A DNA stretch of 32,363 bases from Candidatus Methylomirabilota bacterium (lineage in GTDB: Bacteria; Methylomirabilota; Methylomirabilia; Rokubacteriales; CSP1-6). The translations under genes and the position numbers were made by a program. Under the pieces are notes generated by a model. The model saw nothing but the letters and a program-made list of their open reading frames with translations, was not told the DNA's origin and did not search any database. Every line of letters starts with the position of its first letter. Position 1 is the first letter of the stretch. Below are positions 6,801-13,253 of the stretch, piece by piece. Location of the stretch: contig DASTFB010000017.1 in assembly GCA_035709005.1 (NCBI GenBank), positions 1 to 32,363 of the forward strand, given 5' to 3'.

Positions 6801-7919
6801 CAGACCTCGCTGGGCGCCGCGCTCATGGCCACTGAGGGGATGGGGGCGCCGCAGGTCGAGGAGGTGTTCCAGCGCGCCCGCGAGTTGTGCCGCGAGGTCG
6901 GCGAGACGCCACAACTGTTCCGGGTGTTGCAGGGGCTTAGTGTCTTCTATGCGCTGCGCGTCAAGCTGCGGACGTCGGAGGAACTGGCTGACGAGCGCCG
7001 GCGACTGGCCGAGCGGCTCGAGAATCCGGCCCTCGTCCTGCAGGCCCAGATTGCCCGGGGACACGTCTTGCTCGCTCTCGGCGAGCTGCCAGCGGCCCGC
7101 GCCGAGCTTGAGCGGGCGGCAGGACTCTACGACCCACGTCAGCATCATGCATTGGCCTTCGGCGGCGTCGATCCCAGTGGCCGAGACCATGCGGCCATCG
7201 TTCTTTGGTTGCTCGGCTATCCGGACAAGGCGCTGGCGAGCATGCGGCAGATGCTGGCGATCGCTCGCGAACAGCCGCACCCGTTCACGTTGACCGTGGC
7301 TCAGCTCTTCGCGGCGATGCTGCATCAACTGCGCCGCGAGAGCGGGCTGACGCGCGAGTGGGCGGAAGCCGCCACGGTGCTGACGACACGGCATGCTTTC
7401 GCCATGTGGCGGGCCATGGCGCTCGTGCTGAGCGGCTGGGCCTTCGCAGCAGAGGGGGACACAAGCGAGGGCATTCTGCGGATGCGTCGCGGCATCGACG
7501 ACTGGCGTGCGACGGGAGCGGAACTTCTGCGCCCGTATTTTCTGGGCCTCCTCGCCGAGGCGCTCGCGTACTCGGGTGGGCATGACGAAGGGCTGTTGCT
7601 ACTTGGCGAAGCGCTCGATATTGTTCGCCGGACCGAGCAACACTGGTGTGAGGCCGACCTGCTCCGCCTGCAAGGCGACGTCCTGCTCGCCGCCGCGCGT
7701 GAGCGCGAGGCCGCCGCCTCGCTCGACGCCGCGCTCGGGCTCGCTCGACGGCAAGAAGCGAAGTCGCTCGAGTTGCGGGCCGCGATGAGTCTGTCTCGTC
7801 TCTTGCAACGCCGAGGCGACTATGACGAAGCGCAAACGCTATTGGCCGGCGTTCACGGTTGGTTCTCCGAAGGATTCGATACGCCCGACCTGAGGCAAGC
7901 CGCCACGCTCCTCAGGTAG
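3822..7919 (+). CDS. Sigma54-activator-like / cyclase-like / STAND ATPase / TPR fusion regulator
   Basis: This predicted 1365-residue cytoplasmic regulator has several modules. Residues about 12-265 are a sigma54-activator AAA+ domain: Walker A GETGTGKG 48-55, Walker B GGTLFLDE 113-120, DWPGNVREL 232-240. The sigma54-contact loop reads GAFTDA (95-100) instead of GAFTGA. A Fis-type helix-turn-helix follows (about 290-328). Residues about 366-545 resemble a class III nucleotide-cyclase fold but lack the metal aspartates. A second ATPase of the AAA_16/STAND kind starts at FVGRERELAEL (554), with Walker A GEAGVGKS 583-590 and Walker B ILVVVEDLH 705-713. The rest is helical and TPR-like. GGAGGG precedes the chosen ATG; the upstream frame overlaps promoter DNA. 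The likely target is the divergent cupin. Confidence 0.85.
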   Translation: MADSTSLHPTDRILGNATAMAELRAQIRHLATFDTVGSPHVPTLLLQGETGTGKGLLARVIHDSGPRAHGPFVDVNCAAIPEHLLEAELFGFDVGAFTDAKRAKPGLFESASGGTLFLDEIEALPMTLQGKLLRSIEDKRVRRLGAVTEHAVDVKVVAAAQRQLHEAVAEKRFRPDLYHRLAVVVVQIPPLRERSDDIVLLAKYFLNVYASAHGLATKQLAPDAQTWLWTYDWPGNVRELAHLMERITLLVPEPVVVAHVLKRLLVTHPRLAGPSVPETSVPSIVGGDEEQIRAAIARTHGNVVRAARLLGLSRNAFRYRMLRYGIERRPTAHADGPAERHAEVSENDSGGAVHVHVDGAEPTWEKKLVAVATIHLTFPRTADIDAAHPQPWTLAKRWEQILTDKVHGFGGILLNSSPCLFTALFGIPHTLEQMAVRALHAALAIRHAVAETATVDSPELRAAVHLGDVLLDLRPPFIPARLLAVGDTLAYPIRLLGQAAAGEVAVSSAVQRVVARDCSLVAREIVVELGGASPDRAYIVTSIRPVGAHRTSRFVGRERELAELSRMLDHVSQGRGQVVAIVGEAGVGKSRLRHEFTEAVRASCLVVEAVSSPGQSHAFVPLIEMLKRYFAIDARDDKRMRREKVTERVLTLDKHLEETLPYLLPLLDVVDPRSTLAQMDPAARRRRTFDAVKALLLRESLNQPILVVVEDLHGIDDETLGFLDVLVDAVPEARVLLLVTYRPEHGHGWSGKTYYTQLRLDPLDAKQADEMTAALVGEAPDLKELVVRKAQGNPLFIEEIARALLDGGPDAFELPPTIQGVLAARVDQLAKDERALLQTLAVLGHEFPLTLVQNVWDGTADELRVLLARLQASEFIRERPALPETTYSFKHALTRDVAYTALDPELRRRVHVRAAEATETLFADGLDDHYHVLAHHAQRAGLTSKAVDYLGLAGRQAVQRSAYAEAIAHFRSSLALLSSLPPGRERNQRELGVQTSLGAALMATEGMGAPQVEEVFQRARELCREVGETPQLFRVLQGLSVFYALRVKLRTSEELADERRRLAERLENPALVLQAQIARGHVLLALGELPAARAELERAAGLYDPRQHHALAFGGVDPSGRDHAAIVLWLLGYPDKALASMRQMLAIAREQPHPFTLTVAQLFAAMLHQLRRESGLTREWAEAATVLTTRHAFAMWRAMALVLSGWAFAAEGDTSEGILRMRRGIDDWRATGAELLRPYFLGLLAEALAYSGGHDEGLLLLGEALDIVRRTEQHWCEADLLRLQGDVLLAAAREREAAASLDAALGLARRQEAKSLELRAAMSLSRLLQRRGDYDEAQTLLAGVHGWFSEGFDTPDLRQAATLLR

Positions 7920-8164
7920 TAGGCATTAAGAATGAACGCTTTGCGCGTGGCTGCCGGGATCTGAACCGCGATCCGCTGCGGGCTGTTGCTCCCGCGAAAA
8001 GACGGCGCACGCCCAGTCCCCTGTCAGACACTCAAACTCGGGGGACCGGGGCTTCGACGGGGCAACGTCGGGGCAAAATCCGTTCCCCCGTTGCTTGCTC
8101 CAGTAAGCCGTTTCCCCCCGGATTTCGTGCGGCGCCGAGTTATCACCTGCTGATCGAAAATCAG
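7920..8164. other. Intergenic stretch at the proximal island end
   Basis: About 245 bases lie between the regulator and the tRNA-Lys terminator. I find no convincing gene. The minus-strand frame of about 90 codons has no family resemblance. An integrase gene is often found at this position of tRNA islands, but none is recognisable. Confidence 0.4.
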
Positions 8165-8194
8165 CGGGCACTTCCGCTTTTCCGGAAGTGCCCG
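8165..8194 (-). terminator. Terminator of tRNA-Lys
   Basis: CGGGCACTTCCG (8165-8176) pairs perfectly with CGGAAGTGCCCG (8183-8194) around a six-base loop. On the minus strand the stem follows the tRNA-Lys CCA end by seven bases and is followed by a short U-run (GATTTT). The stem shares its GGGCACTTC core with the hairpin at 1098-1136. Confidence 0.75.
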
Positions 8195-8201
8195 TGATCA
8201 T

Positions 8202-8277
<76 letters not shown>

Positions 8278-8286
8278 GTCTCCCCG

Positions 8287-8322
8287 TGGTGCGCCTGGCG
8301 GGAGTCGAAGCCAGCCTGCGGC
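8287..8322 (-). pseudogene. tRNA-Arg 3'-end remnant
   Basis: The 24 bases at 8286-8309 match 9516-9539, at the 3' end of tRNA-Arg(CCG), with a single mismatch. On the minus strand they read ...TTCGACTCCCGCCAGGCGCA then CCA. Matching GCCGCAGG continues behind a five-base insertion. The 5' half is absent. It lies 9 bases from tRNA-Lys, where a complete tRNA-Arg would be expected in a His-Arg-Lys cluster. Confidence 0.65.
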
Positions 8323-8533
8323 TCCCGAGCGGATGCCAGGACGGACATCAGGGTACAGCCAGCGAGAAGCCAAGACAATCCCGACCTTTTCAGAACCGGC
8401 CCGAGTCTCGGGGAGGACCCGTCACTCATCGGCGCTCGCGCCGCGGGGCGAGGTAGATGGTCGCCGGCTTGCACCTGCACACAGGAGAGCGCGGCGACGG
8501 CGAAGCCGATCGCAGCCGCACCAGGAGGCAGTC

Positions 8534-9124
8534 ATGACGAAACCAGCAATCCTCACCGCCGGCGCCCTGGCCATCAACGCCTGCCTCGGCGGCCAGACCA
8601 GTGCGCAGGTGGCGCCGTCCGCGGCCGTCGGCGAGCGCCAGGGCGTGGTGATCGCCGAGCGGGCCACCCTGGCCGCCACCGTGAAGGACATCGACCGGAG
8701 CCAGCGGCTGATGACCCTGCAGATCCGCGAGGACAGGACCGTCAAGCTCGACGTGCCCAAGGAGGTCAAGAACTTCGATCAGATCAATGTCGGCGACGCG
8801 GTCGAGGCCGAGTTCCTGAACGCGGTCGCCATCGCCATGCGGCCTGCCGGGACGCCGGCCGCACCGACCGAGGCGACGACGGTCAAGGTGGCGCCCCGGG
8901 GCGATCTGCCTGCCGGAGCAGTAGTGAAGACCAAGCAGATCACGGCCACCGTGGAGACGATCGACTACGACTCGCGAACGGTGACCCTCAAGGGCCCGGA
9001 GGGCGAGACTCGCACGATCGCCGTCGATCCAAGCGTCGAGCGCTTCCGCGACGTGAAGGTCGGGGACCAGGTCGTCGTGCGGCACACGGAGGCGCTAGCC
9101 ATCATCATCAAGAGAGAGTCCTGA
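8534..9124 (+). CDS. Exported protein with two repeated beta-rich domains
   Basis: This 196-residue protein begins MTKPAILTAGALAINACLGG, a signal sequence with a weak lipobox (INAC). The mature part holds two similar segments, about residues 36-95 and 135-194. Each reads 'tATVk.ID...r.vTL......vkldV......f..vkVGD.V......A.AI', suggesting a duplicated OB-like or beta-barrel unit. No enzymatic motif is seen. AGGAGG is placed well before the ATG at 8534; the upstream extension of the frame is not protein-like. The gene lies between tRNA-Lys and tRNA-Arg on the opposite strand. Its function is unknown. Confidence 0.8.
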   Translation: MTKPAILTAGALAINACLGGQTSAQVAPSAAVGERQGVVIAERATLAATVKDIDRSQRLMTLQIREDRTVKLDVPKEVKNFDQINVGDAVEAEFLNAVAIAMRPAGTPAAPTEATTVKVAPRGDLPAGAVVKTKQITATVETIDYDSRTVTLKGPEGETRTIAVDPSVERFRDVKVGDQVVVRHTEALAIIIKRES

Positions 9125-9206
9125 CCGGAGTAGTGGTGCGCGCAGGCGCCTTGGGGGTAGACTCGTCGGCACCGCGATTGCCCGTGCTCGCGGCTGGAGG
9201 TGGGCG

Positions 9207-9494
9207 ATGCTCGGATTCCTTCTTGGCGTGATCGCTGGCGGGCTGGCCGGCTATTACTGGCGAGGAAACATTCGCGACTACGTTTCTACCCGCGTCCCCG
9301 ATCTCCGTAACCGAGCGGCGGATGGCCTGGGCACCCTCGGCGAGCGGGCCAGCACCGTGCTCGAGCGAGCGCGAACGCGCATCGATACCACCGTACGGAC
9401 GGGGCAACAACGGCTGCGGACGACGGGCAGGACCGAAGGAGAGCCGGGGCAGGGGTCTGGCCTCGGGGCGTCCGGTGCCGGCGAGCACGGATAA
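9207..9494 (+). CDS. Small membrane-anchored protein (YtxH-like)
   Basis: This 95-residue protein begins with one membrane helix (MLGFLLGVIAGGLAGYYWRG). A charged, probably helical stretch about residues 22-80 follows (RNRAADGLGTLGERASTVLE), with a Gly-rich tail. The layout resembles YtxH-type stress proteins but no family motif is certain. GGAGGTGGG precedes the ATG. It follows the duplicated-domain protein by 82 bases on the same strand and may be co-transcribed. The function is unknown. Confidence 0.65.
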   Translation: MLGFLLGVIAGGLAGYYWRGNIRDYVSTRVPDLRNRAADGLGTLGERASTVLERARTRIDTTVRTGQQRLRTTGRTEGEPGQGSGLGASGAGEHG

Positions 9495-9516
9495 CCTCAC
9501 CAACCCGGTGGTGTGG

Positions 9517-9593
9517 TGGTGCGCCTGGCAGGAGTCGAACCTGCGGCCTTTGGCTTCGGAGGCCAACGCTCTATCCAACTGAGCTACAGGCGC
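9517..9593 (-). tRNA. tRNA-Arg (anticodon CCG)
   Basis: On the minus strand the gene starts GCGCCTGTAGCTCAGTTGG. The anticodon stem TTGGC/GCCAA encloses CTCCGAA with anticodon CCG. The T-stem GCAGG/CCTGC has loop TTCGACT. The acceptor is GCGCCTG/CAGGCGC and CCA is encoded. A partial copy of its 3' end is found at 8287-8322. Confidence 0.97.
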
Positions 9594-9610
9594 GTCCGGC
9601 TCCGGTGAGC

Positions 9611-9688
9611 TGGGGTGACCGAGGGGAATCGAACCCCCAACCCCTGGAGCCACAGTCCAGTGCTCTAACCAATTGAGCTACGGTCACC
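9611..9688 (-). tRNA. tRNA-His (anticodon GTG)
   Basis: On the minus strand the gene starts GGTGACCGTAGCTCAATTGG, with the extra G at position -1 paired with C73, a histidine identity element. The anticodon stem CTGGA/TCCAG encloses CTGTGGC with anticodon GTG. The T-stem is GGGGG/CCCCT and CCA is encoded. It lies 17 bases upstream of tRNA-Arg in the transcription direction, probably in one transcript. Confidence 0.97.
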
Positions 9689-9711
9689 GCGGGACTGAGC
9701 GAGGATTCATG

Positions 9712-10617
9712 CTACCGGCGGCCTCCGGGCGTGTCAACCGACGCTCCCTCCGCAAGCGCCCGGCGCATGGCCTCCAACCCTTCCCGGGGCCCCCGCAGCG
9801 GCGTCGTCAGCAGGGCCCGGGCGCGGTCGGTGCGCAGGCCGGCGTTCAGCGGGCGGGGGGCGCGCTGGCTCAGCTCCGCGGTGGGCACCGGGGTCAGCGA
9901 CTCCGGGTCCAGGTCGAACACCTCGCAGGCCGTACGGGCGAAGGCGTAGCGATCGAGAATGTCCGGGCCGGCGACGTGGATCACGCCTCCCACCCCGCGC
10001 TCGGCCAGCTCCACGCTGGCCGCGGCGAGGTCCTCGTTGTAGGTCGGGCTCGAGCGCTGATCGACCGCCACTGTCATCCGCTCGCCCGCTCGGAGCCGCC
10101 GGAGAAGCTGGTAGACGAAGTTCTTGCCCTGCGGCTCGGGCCCGTACACCACGGTGGTACGGACGACAAGGCTGCCGGGATTCGCCTGCACGACGGCGCG
10201 CTCGCCCTCGAGCTTGCTCCGGCCGTAGACGGACAGCGGGTCGGGCTGGTCGGCCTCGCCGTAGGGGCCGGCCCGGCCGTCGAACACGTACTCGGTCGAG
10301 TAATAGATGAAGCGGGCCCCCCGCCGGGCGGCCAGGCGGGCTGCGGCGGCCGGCGCGTCGCGGTTCGCGCGGTACGCCTCGGCCGGGACCTCCTCGCAGT
10401 AGTCGACGTGGATGAGGCCGGCCGCGCAGAAGATCCAGTCGGGCCGGGTCTCGTCGATGATCCGCTCGGTGGCGGCGGCATCGGTGAAGTCGAGCTGCCG
10501 CGTGGACGGCGCTGGCGTCCGGTGGTGGGTGGCGATCACGCGATGGCCGCGGGCGGCGAGGCGGACGCTGAGGGCGGCTCCCACCTGGCCAGAGGCGCCG
10601 ACGACCAGGGCGCGCAT
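9712..10617 (-). CDS. RmlD-like NAD(P)-dependent sugar-nucleotide reductase
   Basis: This 301-residue extended short-chain dehydrogenase has the nucleotide-binding motif GASGQVG at 7-13. It has the RmlD hallmarks 'RPDWIFCAAGLIHVDYCE' and 'FIYYSTEYVFDG' (103-114), and the catalytic Y131/K135 pair in VYGRSK. RmlD reduces dTDP-4-dehydro-rhamnose, but relatives serve other nucleotide sugars and no rml genes are nearby, so the substrate is open. It follows an SDR gene by 9 bases and is probably co-transcribed. It ends 24 bases from the tRNA-His gene. Confidence 0.85.
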   Translation of the reverse strand: MRALVVGASGQVGAALSVRLAARGHRVIATHHRTPAPSTRQLDFTDAAATERIIDETRPDWIFCAAGLIHVDYCEEVPAEAYRANRDAPAAAARLAARRGARFIYYSTEYVFDGRAGPYGEADQPDPLSVYGRSKLEGERAVVQANPGSLVVRTTVVYGPEPQGKNFVYQLLRRLRAGERMTVAVDQRSSPTYNEDLAAASVELAERGVGGVIHVAGPDILDRYAFARTACEVFDLDPESLTPVPTAELSQRAPRPLNAGLRTDRARALLTTPLRGPREGLEAMRRALAEGASVDTPGGRR

Positions 10618-10626
10618 GGGCGCGCG

Positions 10627-11421
10627 CTAGCTTTCCGACTCCCGCGGGGAGGGACCGCCGTCGATCACGATGGTCTCGCCCGTCATGAACGAGGAGGCGT
10701 CCGAAGCCAGGAAGATGGCCGGGTACGCGATCTCCTCCACGCGACCCCAGCGCCCCATCGCCACGCGGGCCGCCACGGCTCGATACGTCTTGTCGGCGTC
10801 GGGATCGGTCTTGCGCAGCACCTCGATGTAACCCTCGGTCTCCACCGGGCCCGGGGCGATGCAGTTCACCCTGATGCCCTGACGAGCCCAGGCCACGGCC
10901 AGCGCGCGGGTGAGGTTGATGACGGCGGCCTTGGCAGCGCCGTAGTGCGGCATCATGGTCGAGCCGTACACGCCCGCGATGGAGGCGAGGTTGATGATGG
11001 CGCCGCCGCCATCCTGCTTCACCATCTGCCGGTAGGCGTGCTTGCAGCCCAGGAACACGCCGTTGAGGTTGATGCCCACCACGGCGTTCCAGCCGCTGAG
11101 CGAGATGTCCTCCGGGCGCGCCCGAAACGAGGCGCCGGCGTTGTTGACCATGACGTCGAGCCGGCCGAACTCGTGGGCCGCGCGCTCCACGAGCGCCTGG
11201 ACCTGCTCCTCGACCCGGACGTCGACGACCATGGCGAAGGCGCGCCGGCCCAGGTCCTTGATGGCCTTGGCCACCGGCTCGACGTGTTCCGCCTTGCGGC
11301 TGCACACCGCCACGTCGGCGCCGGCCCGCGCGAACTCGAGCGCGATCGACTTGCCGATGCCGGTGCCCCCGCCAGTCACGATCGCCGAACGGCCTTCCAG
11401 CGAGAAGGGTGAGCGCGTCAT
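10627..11421 (-). CDS. SDR-family oxidoreductase (FabG-like)
   Basis: This 264-residue classical short-chain dehydrogenase has cofactor motif TGGGTGIG at 16-23 and NNAG at 93-96. The catalytic residues are S147, Y160 and K164 in 'YGAAKAAV'. The C-terminal 'FLASDASSFMTGETIVIDGG' is typical. It probably oxidises or reduces a hydroxyacyl or small alcohol substrate with NAD(P). The start at 11419-11421 is chosen because the upstream frame is low-complexity and the FabG fold begins soon after it. It is the first gene of a two-gene run with the RmlD-like reductase and is divergent from the response regulator. Confidence 0.9.
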   Translation of the reverse strand: MTRSPFSLEGRSAIVTGGGTGIGKSIALEFARAGADVAVCSRKAEHVEPVAKAIKDLGRRAFAMVVDVRVEEQVQALVERAAHEFGRLDVMVNNAGASFRARPEDISLSGWNAVVGINLNGVFLGCKHAYRQMVKQDGGGAIINLASIAGVYGSTMMPHYGAAKAAVINLTRALAVAWARQGIRVNCIAPGPVETEGYIEVLRKTDPDADKTYRAVAARVAMGRWGRVEEIAYPAIFLASDASSFMTGETIVIDGGPSPRESES

Positions 11422-11659
11422 GCGCGGACCATATCTCACGACCGCCGGGGTGTCGAGGGGGTGGCGGCCCGGAGCCGGGCGGCGCGTGTCCCGATGACAC
11501 CCGGGCGGCATCGCGTCGCCGAGGGCCAGTGCCGCGCGCTGGCCGCGCTACGGCAAGCGCATGTTTTCGCTGCGGGCGTCGGACAGTACCAGGCTTGGCA
11601 CCGTCGTTGCTCCCTCGCGCCTCGTGACTGCTCTTTCTCCAGAACGCGAGGTGCTAGCC

Positions 11660-12076
11660 ATGAGCATCGCGGGGTCGATCCACCTGGACGCCACGGCCCA
11701 GACACCGGGCCGGGCCATCCTGGTCGCCGACGACGAAGACGCGCTCCGAACAATGATCTGCGAATACCTGGAGGAATGCGGGCACGAAGTCTTGCCGGCC
11801 GCCAACGGCATGGAGGCCGTCCGCCTCATCGAGCAGGGGCTGTGCGCTGCGGTCGTGCTGGATCTCGCGATGCCGCGGATGGGCGGGCTCGATGCGATTC
11901 CGCGGATCCTGAAGCTGGAGCCCTCGATCCCCATCATCGTCGTGACCGGGTATGCCAGCCCGCGGGCCGTCGGCGAGCTCCAGCACTGGTCGGTGCCGGT
12001 TCTGTCCAAGCCTATCGACCTGCCCCAGCTCGAGGCCATGCTCGCCCGGGGCCTGGGGGCTAGCGGGGCAGCGTAA
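11660..12076 (+). CDS. Single-domain response regulator (CheY-like)
   Basis: This 138-residue receiver domain has no output domain. The acidic pocket is D24/D25, the phospho-acceptor is D68 (VVLDLAMPRMGG), T96 is in VVTGYAS and K117 in LSKPID. It would be phosphorylated by a histidine kinase encoded elsewhere, as no kinase is adjacent. About 16 residues precede the fold. GAGGTG lies before the ATG; the longer frame upstream has no family resemblance. Its 3' end overlaps the convergent secreted-protein gene by 17 bases. Confidence 0.92.
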   Translation: MSIAGSIHLDATAQTPGRAILVADDEDALRTMICEYLEECGHEVLPAANGMEAVRLIEQGLCAAVVLDLAMPRMGGLDAIPRILKLEPSIPIIVVTGYASPRAVGELQHWSVPVLSKPIDLPQLEAMLARGLGASGAA

Positions 12077-12515
12077 TCTCGGCCTGCTTGCGGGGCACTT
12101 CCTGCTCGACGCGTTGCCACAGCGCGCCGAGCTCGAGGCGGCTTCCATTGGCCTCGGCACACCCGGCGAGCTTGTCCACCAGGCTCCGCGCCTCCTGCAC
12201 CCGGCGGCGCGGGGCCTTGGCGGCGCGCCGGACGTCATCGTCGGCGGTGGTCTTCGCCTCCACCCAGGCCTGCTCGACGTGAGCCACCAGTAGCACGACC
12301 CGCTGCAGCTGGTCGTCGACGTACGTGTCCCACTCCCCGGCGCTGGCGAAGCGCGGACAGCGATCGCGCAGGATGCCTTCGAAGTGCTCGGTCAGGCGGC
12401 GCACCTCGTCCAGGTGATGCGCGACGCGCGGCCACACCGCCGCGGCGGGAAGCTCGCCCGCCGTCGCCGGCATGGCCGCCAGGACGACCAGCACCGCGAT
12501 CCGAACGATCCTCAC
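12060..12515 (-). CDS. Secreted helical protein of unknown function
   Basis: This 151-residue protein begins MRIVRIAVLVVLAAMPATAG, a clear signal peptide cut after about residue 19. The mature part is rich in charged helices (HHLDEVRRLTEHFEGILRDR) and has two cysteines, at CPRF and GCAE, that could form a disulfide. I recognise no family. It lies 15 bases downstream of the superoxide dismutase gene on the same strand and is probably co-transcribed, suggesting an envelope stress role, which is inference only. Confidence 0.7.
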   Translation of the reverse strand: MRIVRIAVLVVLAAMPATAGELPAAAVWPRVAHHLDEVRRLTEHFEGILRDRCPRFASAGEWDTYVDDQLQRVVLLVAHVEQAWVEAKTTADDDVRRAAKAPRRRVQEARSLVDKLAGCAEANGSRLELGALWQRVEQEVPRKQAEITLPR

Positions 12516-12530
12516 CCGTGCAGTATAGGG

Positions 12531-13172
12531 TCAGGCCGCCGCCCGGCGCACCGGGGCTTCCTCGCGCAGGCGCCGCTCCACCAGGCCCCAGTCGATGTTG
12601 CGGAAGAAGGCAGCCACGTACTTCGCCCGCTCGGTCGCCTTGTAGTCGCGCATGAAGGCGTGTTCCCACACGTCCATGACGAGCAGGGGCTTGAAGCCGG
12701 CGGGGATCCCCTCCGCGTGCAGCGTGATCCAGTGGTTGCTGAGCCGGTCGGTCACGGGATCCTGGAACAGGACGACCCAGCCCACGCCGCGCATCTCGGC
12801 GATGGCCTGAAAATCCCCCGTCCACTGCTCGACGCCCCCGTAGCCCTGGTCGAGGGCCTGGGCGAGCCCCGAGCCGGCCGGCGGCTTCGCGTTACCGGCC
12901 CGCCGCAGATTCTCGAAGTAGTACTCGTGCAGGATCATGCCGCCGTACTCGAAGCCCAGCCGGCGGGTCAGCTCGGCGAACTCCGGGTTCTTGCCGGACG
13001 CCTTGCCCTGCCCGCGCATCTCCGCCAGCTCCTGGTTGAGCGCGTTCACCTGCTTGACGTAGCCGGCGTAGAGCTGCAGGTGTTCGGCGATCTGGGCGTC
13101 GGAGATGCCGTCGAGCCCGTGGAGATGGTCAAACTGCTGCTCTTTGTAGGTCTTCACGTTCCCTGTCGCCAT
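12531..13172 (-). CDS. Divergent Fe/Mn-family superoxide dismutase
   Basis: This 213-residue protein begins MATGNVKTYKEQQFDHLHGL. Three metal ligands of the Fe/Mn SOD family are clear: H82 in 'MILHEYYFENL', and D167 and H171 in 'VMDVWEHAFMRDY'. The first ligand, normally in EIHHxKHHxxYV, is replaced by a region reading 'IAEHLQLYAGYVKQVN', where H31 is offset by one residue. It is therefore a member of the divergent SOD subgroup, either using H31 as ligand or altered in activity. It has no signal peptide. It is divergent from livK and heads a two-gene run. Confidence 0.85.
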   Translation of the reverse strand: MATGNVKTYKEQQFDHLHGLDGISDAQIAEHLQLYAGYVKQVNALNQELAEMRGQGKASGKNPEFAELTRRLGFEYGGMILHEYYFENLRRAGNAKPPAGSGLAQALDQGYGGVEQWTGDFQAIAEMRGVGWVVLFQDPVTDRLSNHWITLHAEGIPAGFKPLLVMDVWEHAFMRDYKATERAKYVAAFFRNIDWGLVERRLREEAPVRRAAA

Positions 13173-13253
13173 CGTCGTTGACCTCCCAAGCGAAAACGGG
13201 CCGAGTTTTGTATCATCTCGCCGAGCAAATTCTCTGCCCGGCAGGAGGCTTTC

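Larger units (their letters stand above)
1140..8201. mobile_element. Putative decayed genomic island inserted at tRNA-Lys
   Basis: The segment is bounded by the 48-bp tRNA-Lys direct repeat (1140-1187 and 8202-8249), with the intact tRNA on the proximal side, as expected for integration into a tRNA 3' end. Cargo includes HigBA, cupin and DUF1330 genes with decayed copies, and the large sigma54-type/STAND regulator. No integrase, excisionase or transposase is visible inside, so the element is probably immobile or was moved by an enzyme supplied in trans. The boundaries are seen directly; the mechanism is inferred. Confidence 0.65.

Noticed and set aside
7926-8201. Possible integrase C-terminus next to tRNA-Lys
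   Set aside because: The position would be right for an island integrase, but no frame contains the R-H-R-Y motifs or other integrase-like sequence.
9673-11412. 579-residue plus-strand open frame
   Set aside because: It is antisense to the RmlD-like and SDR genes, with low-complexity His/Gly/Arg-rich composition and no family match.
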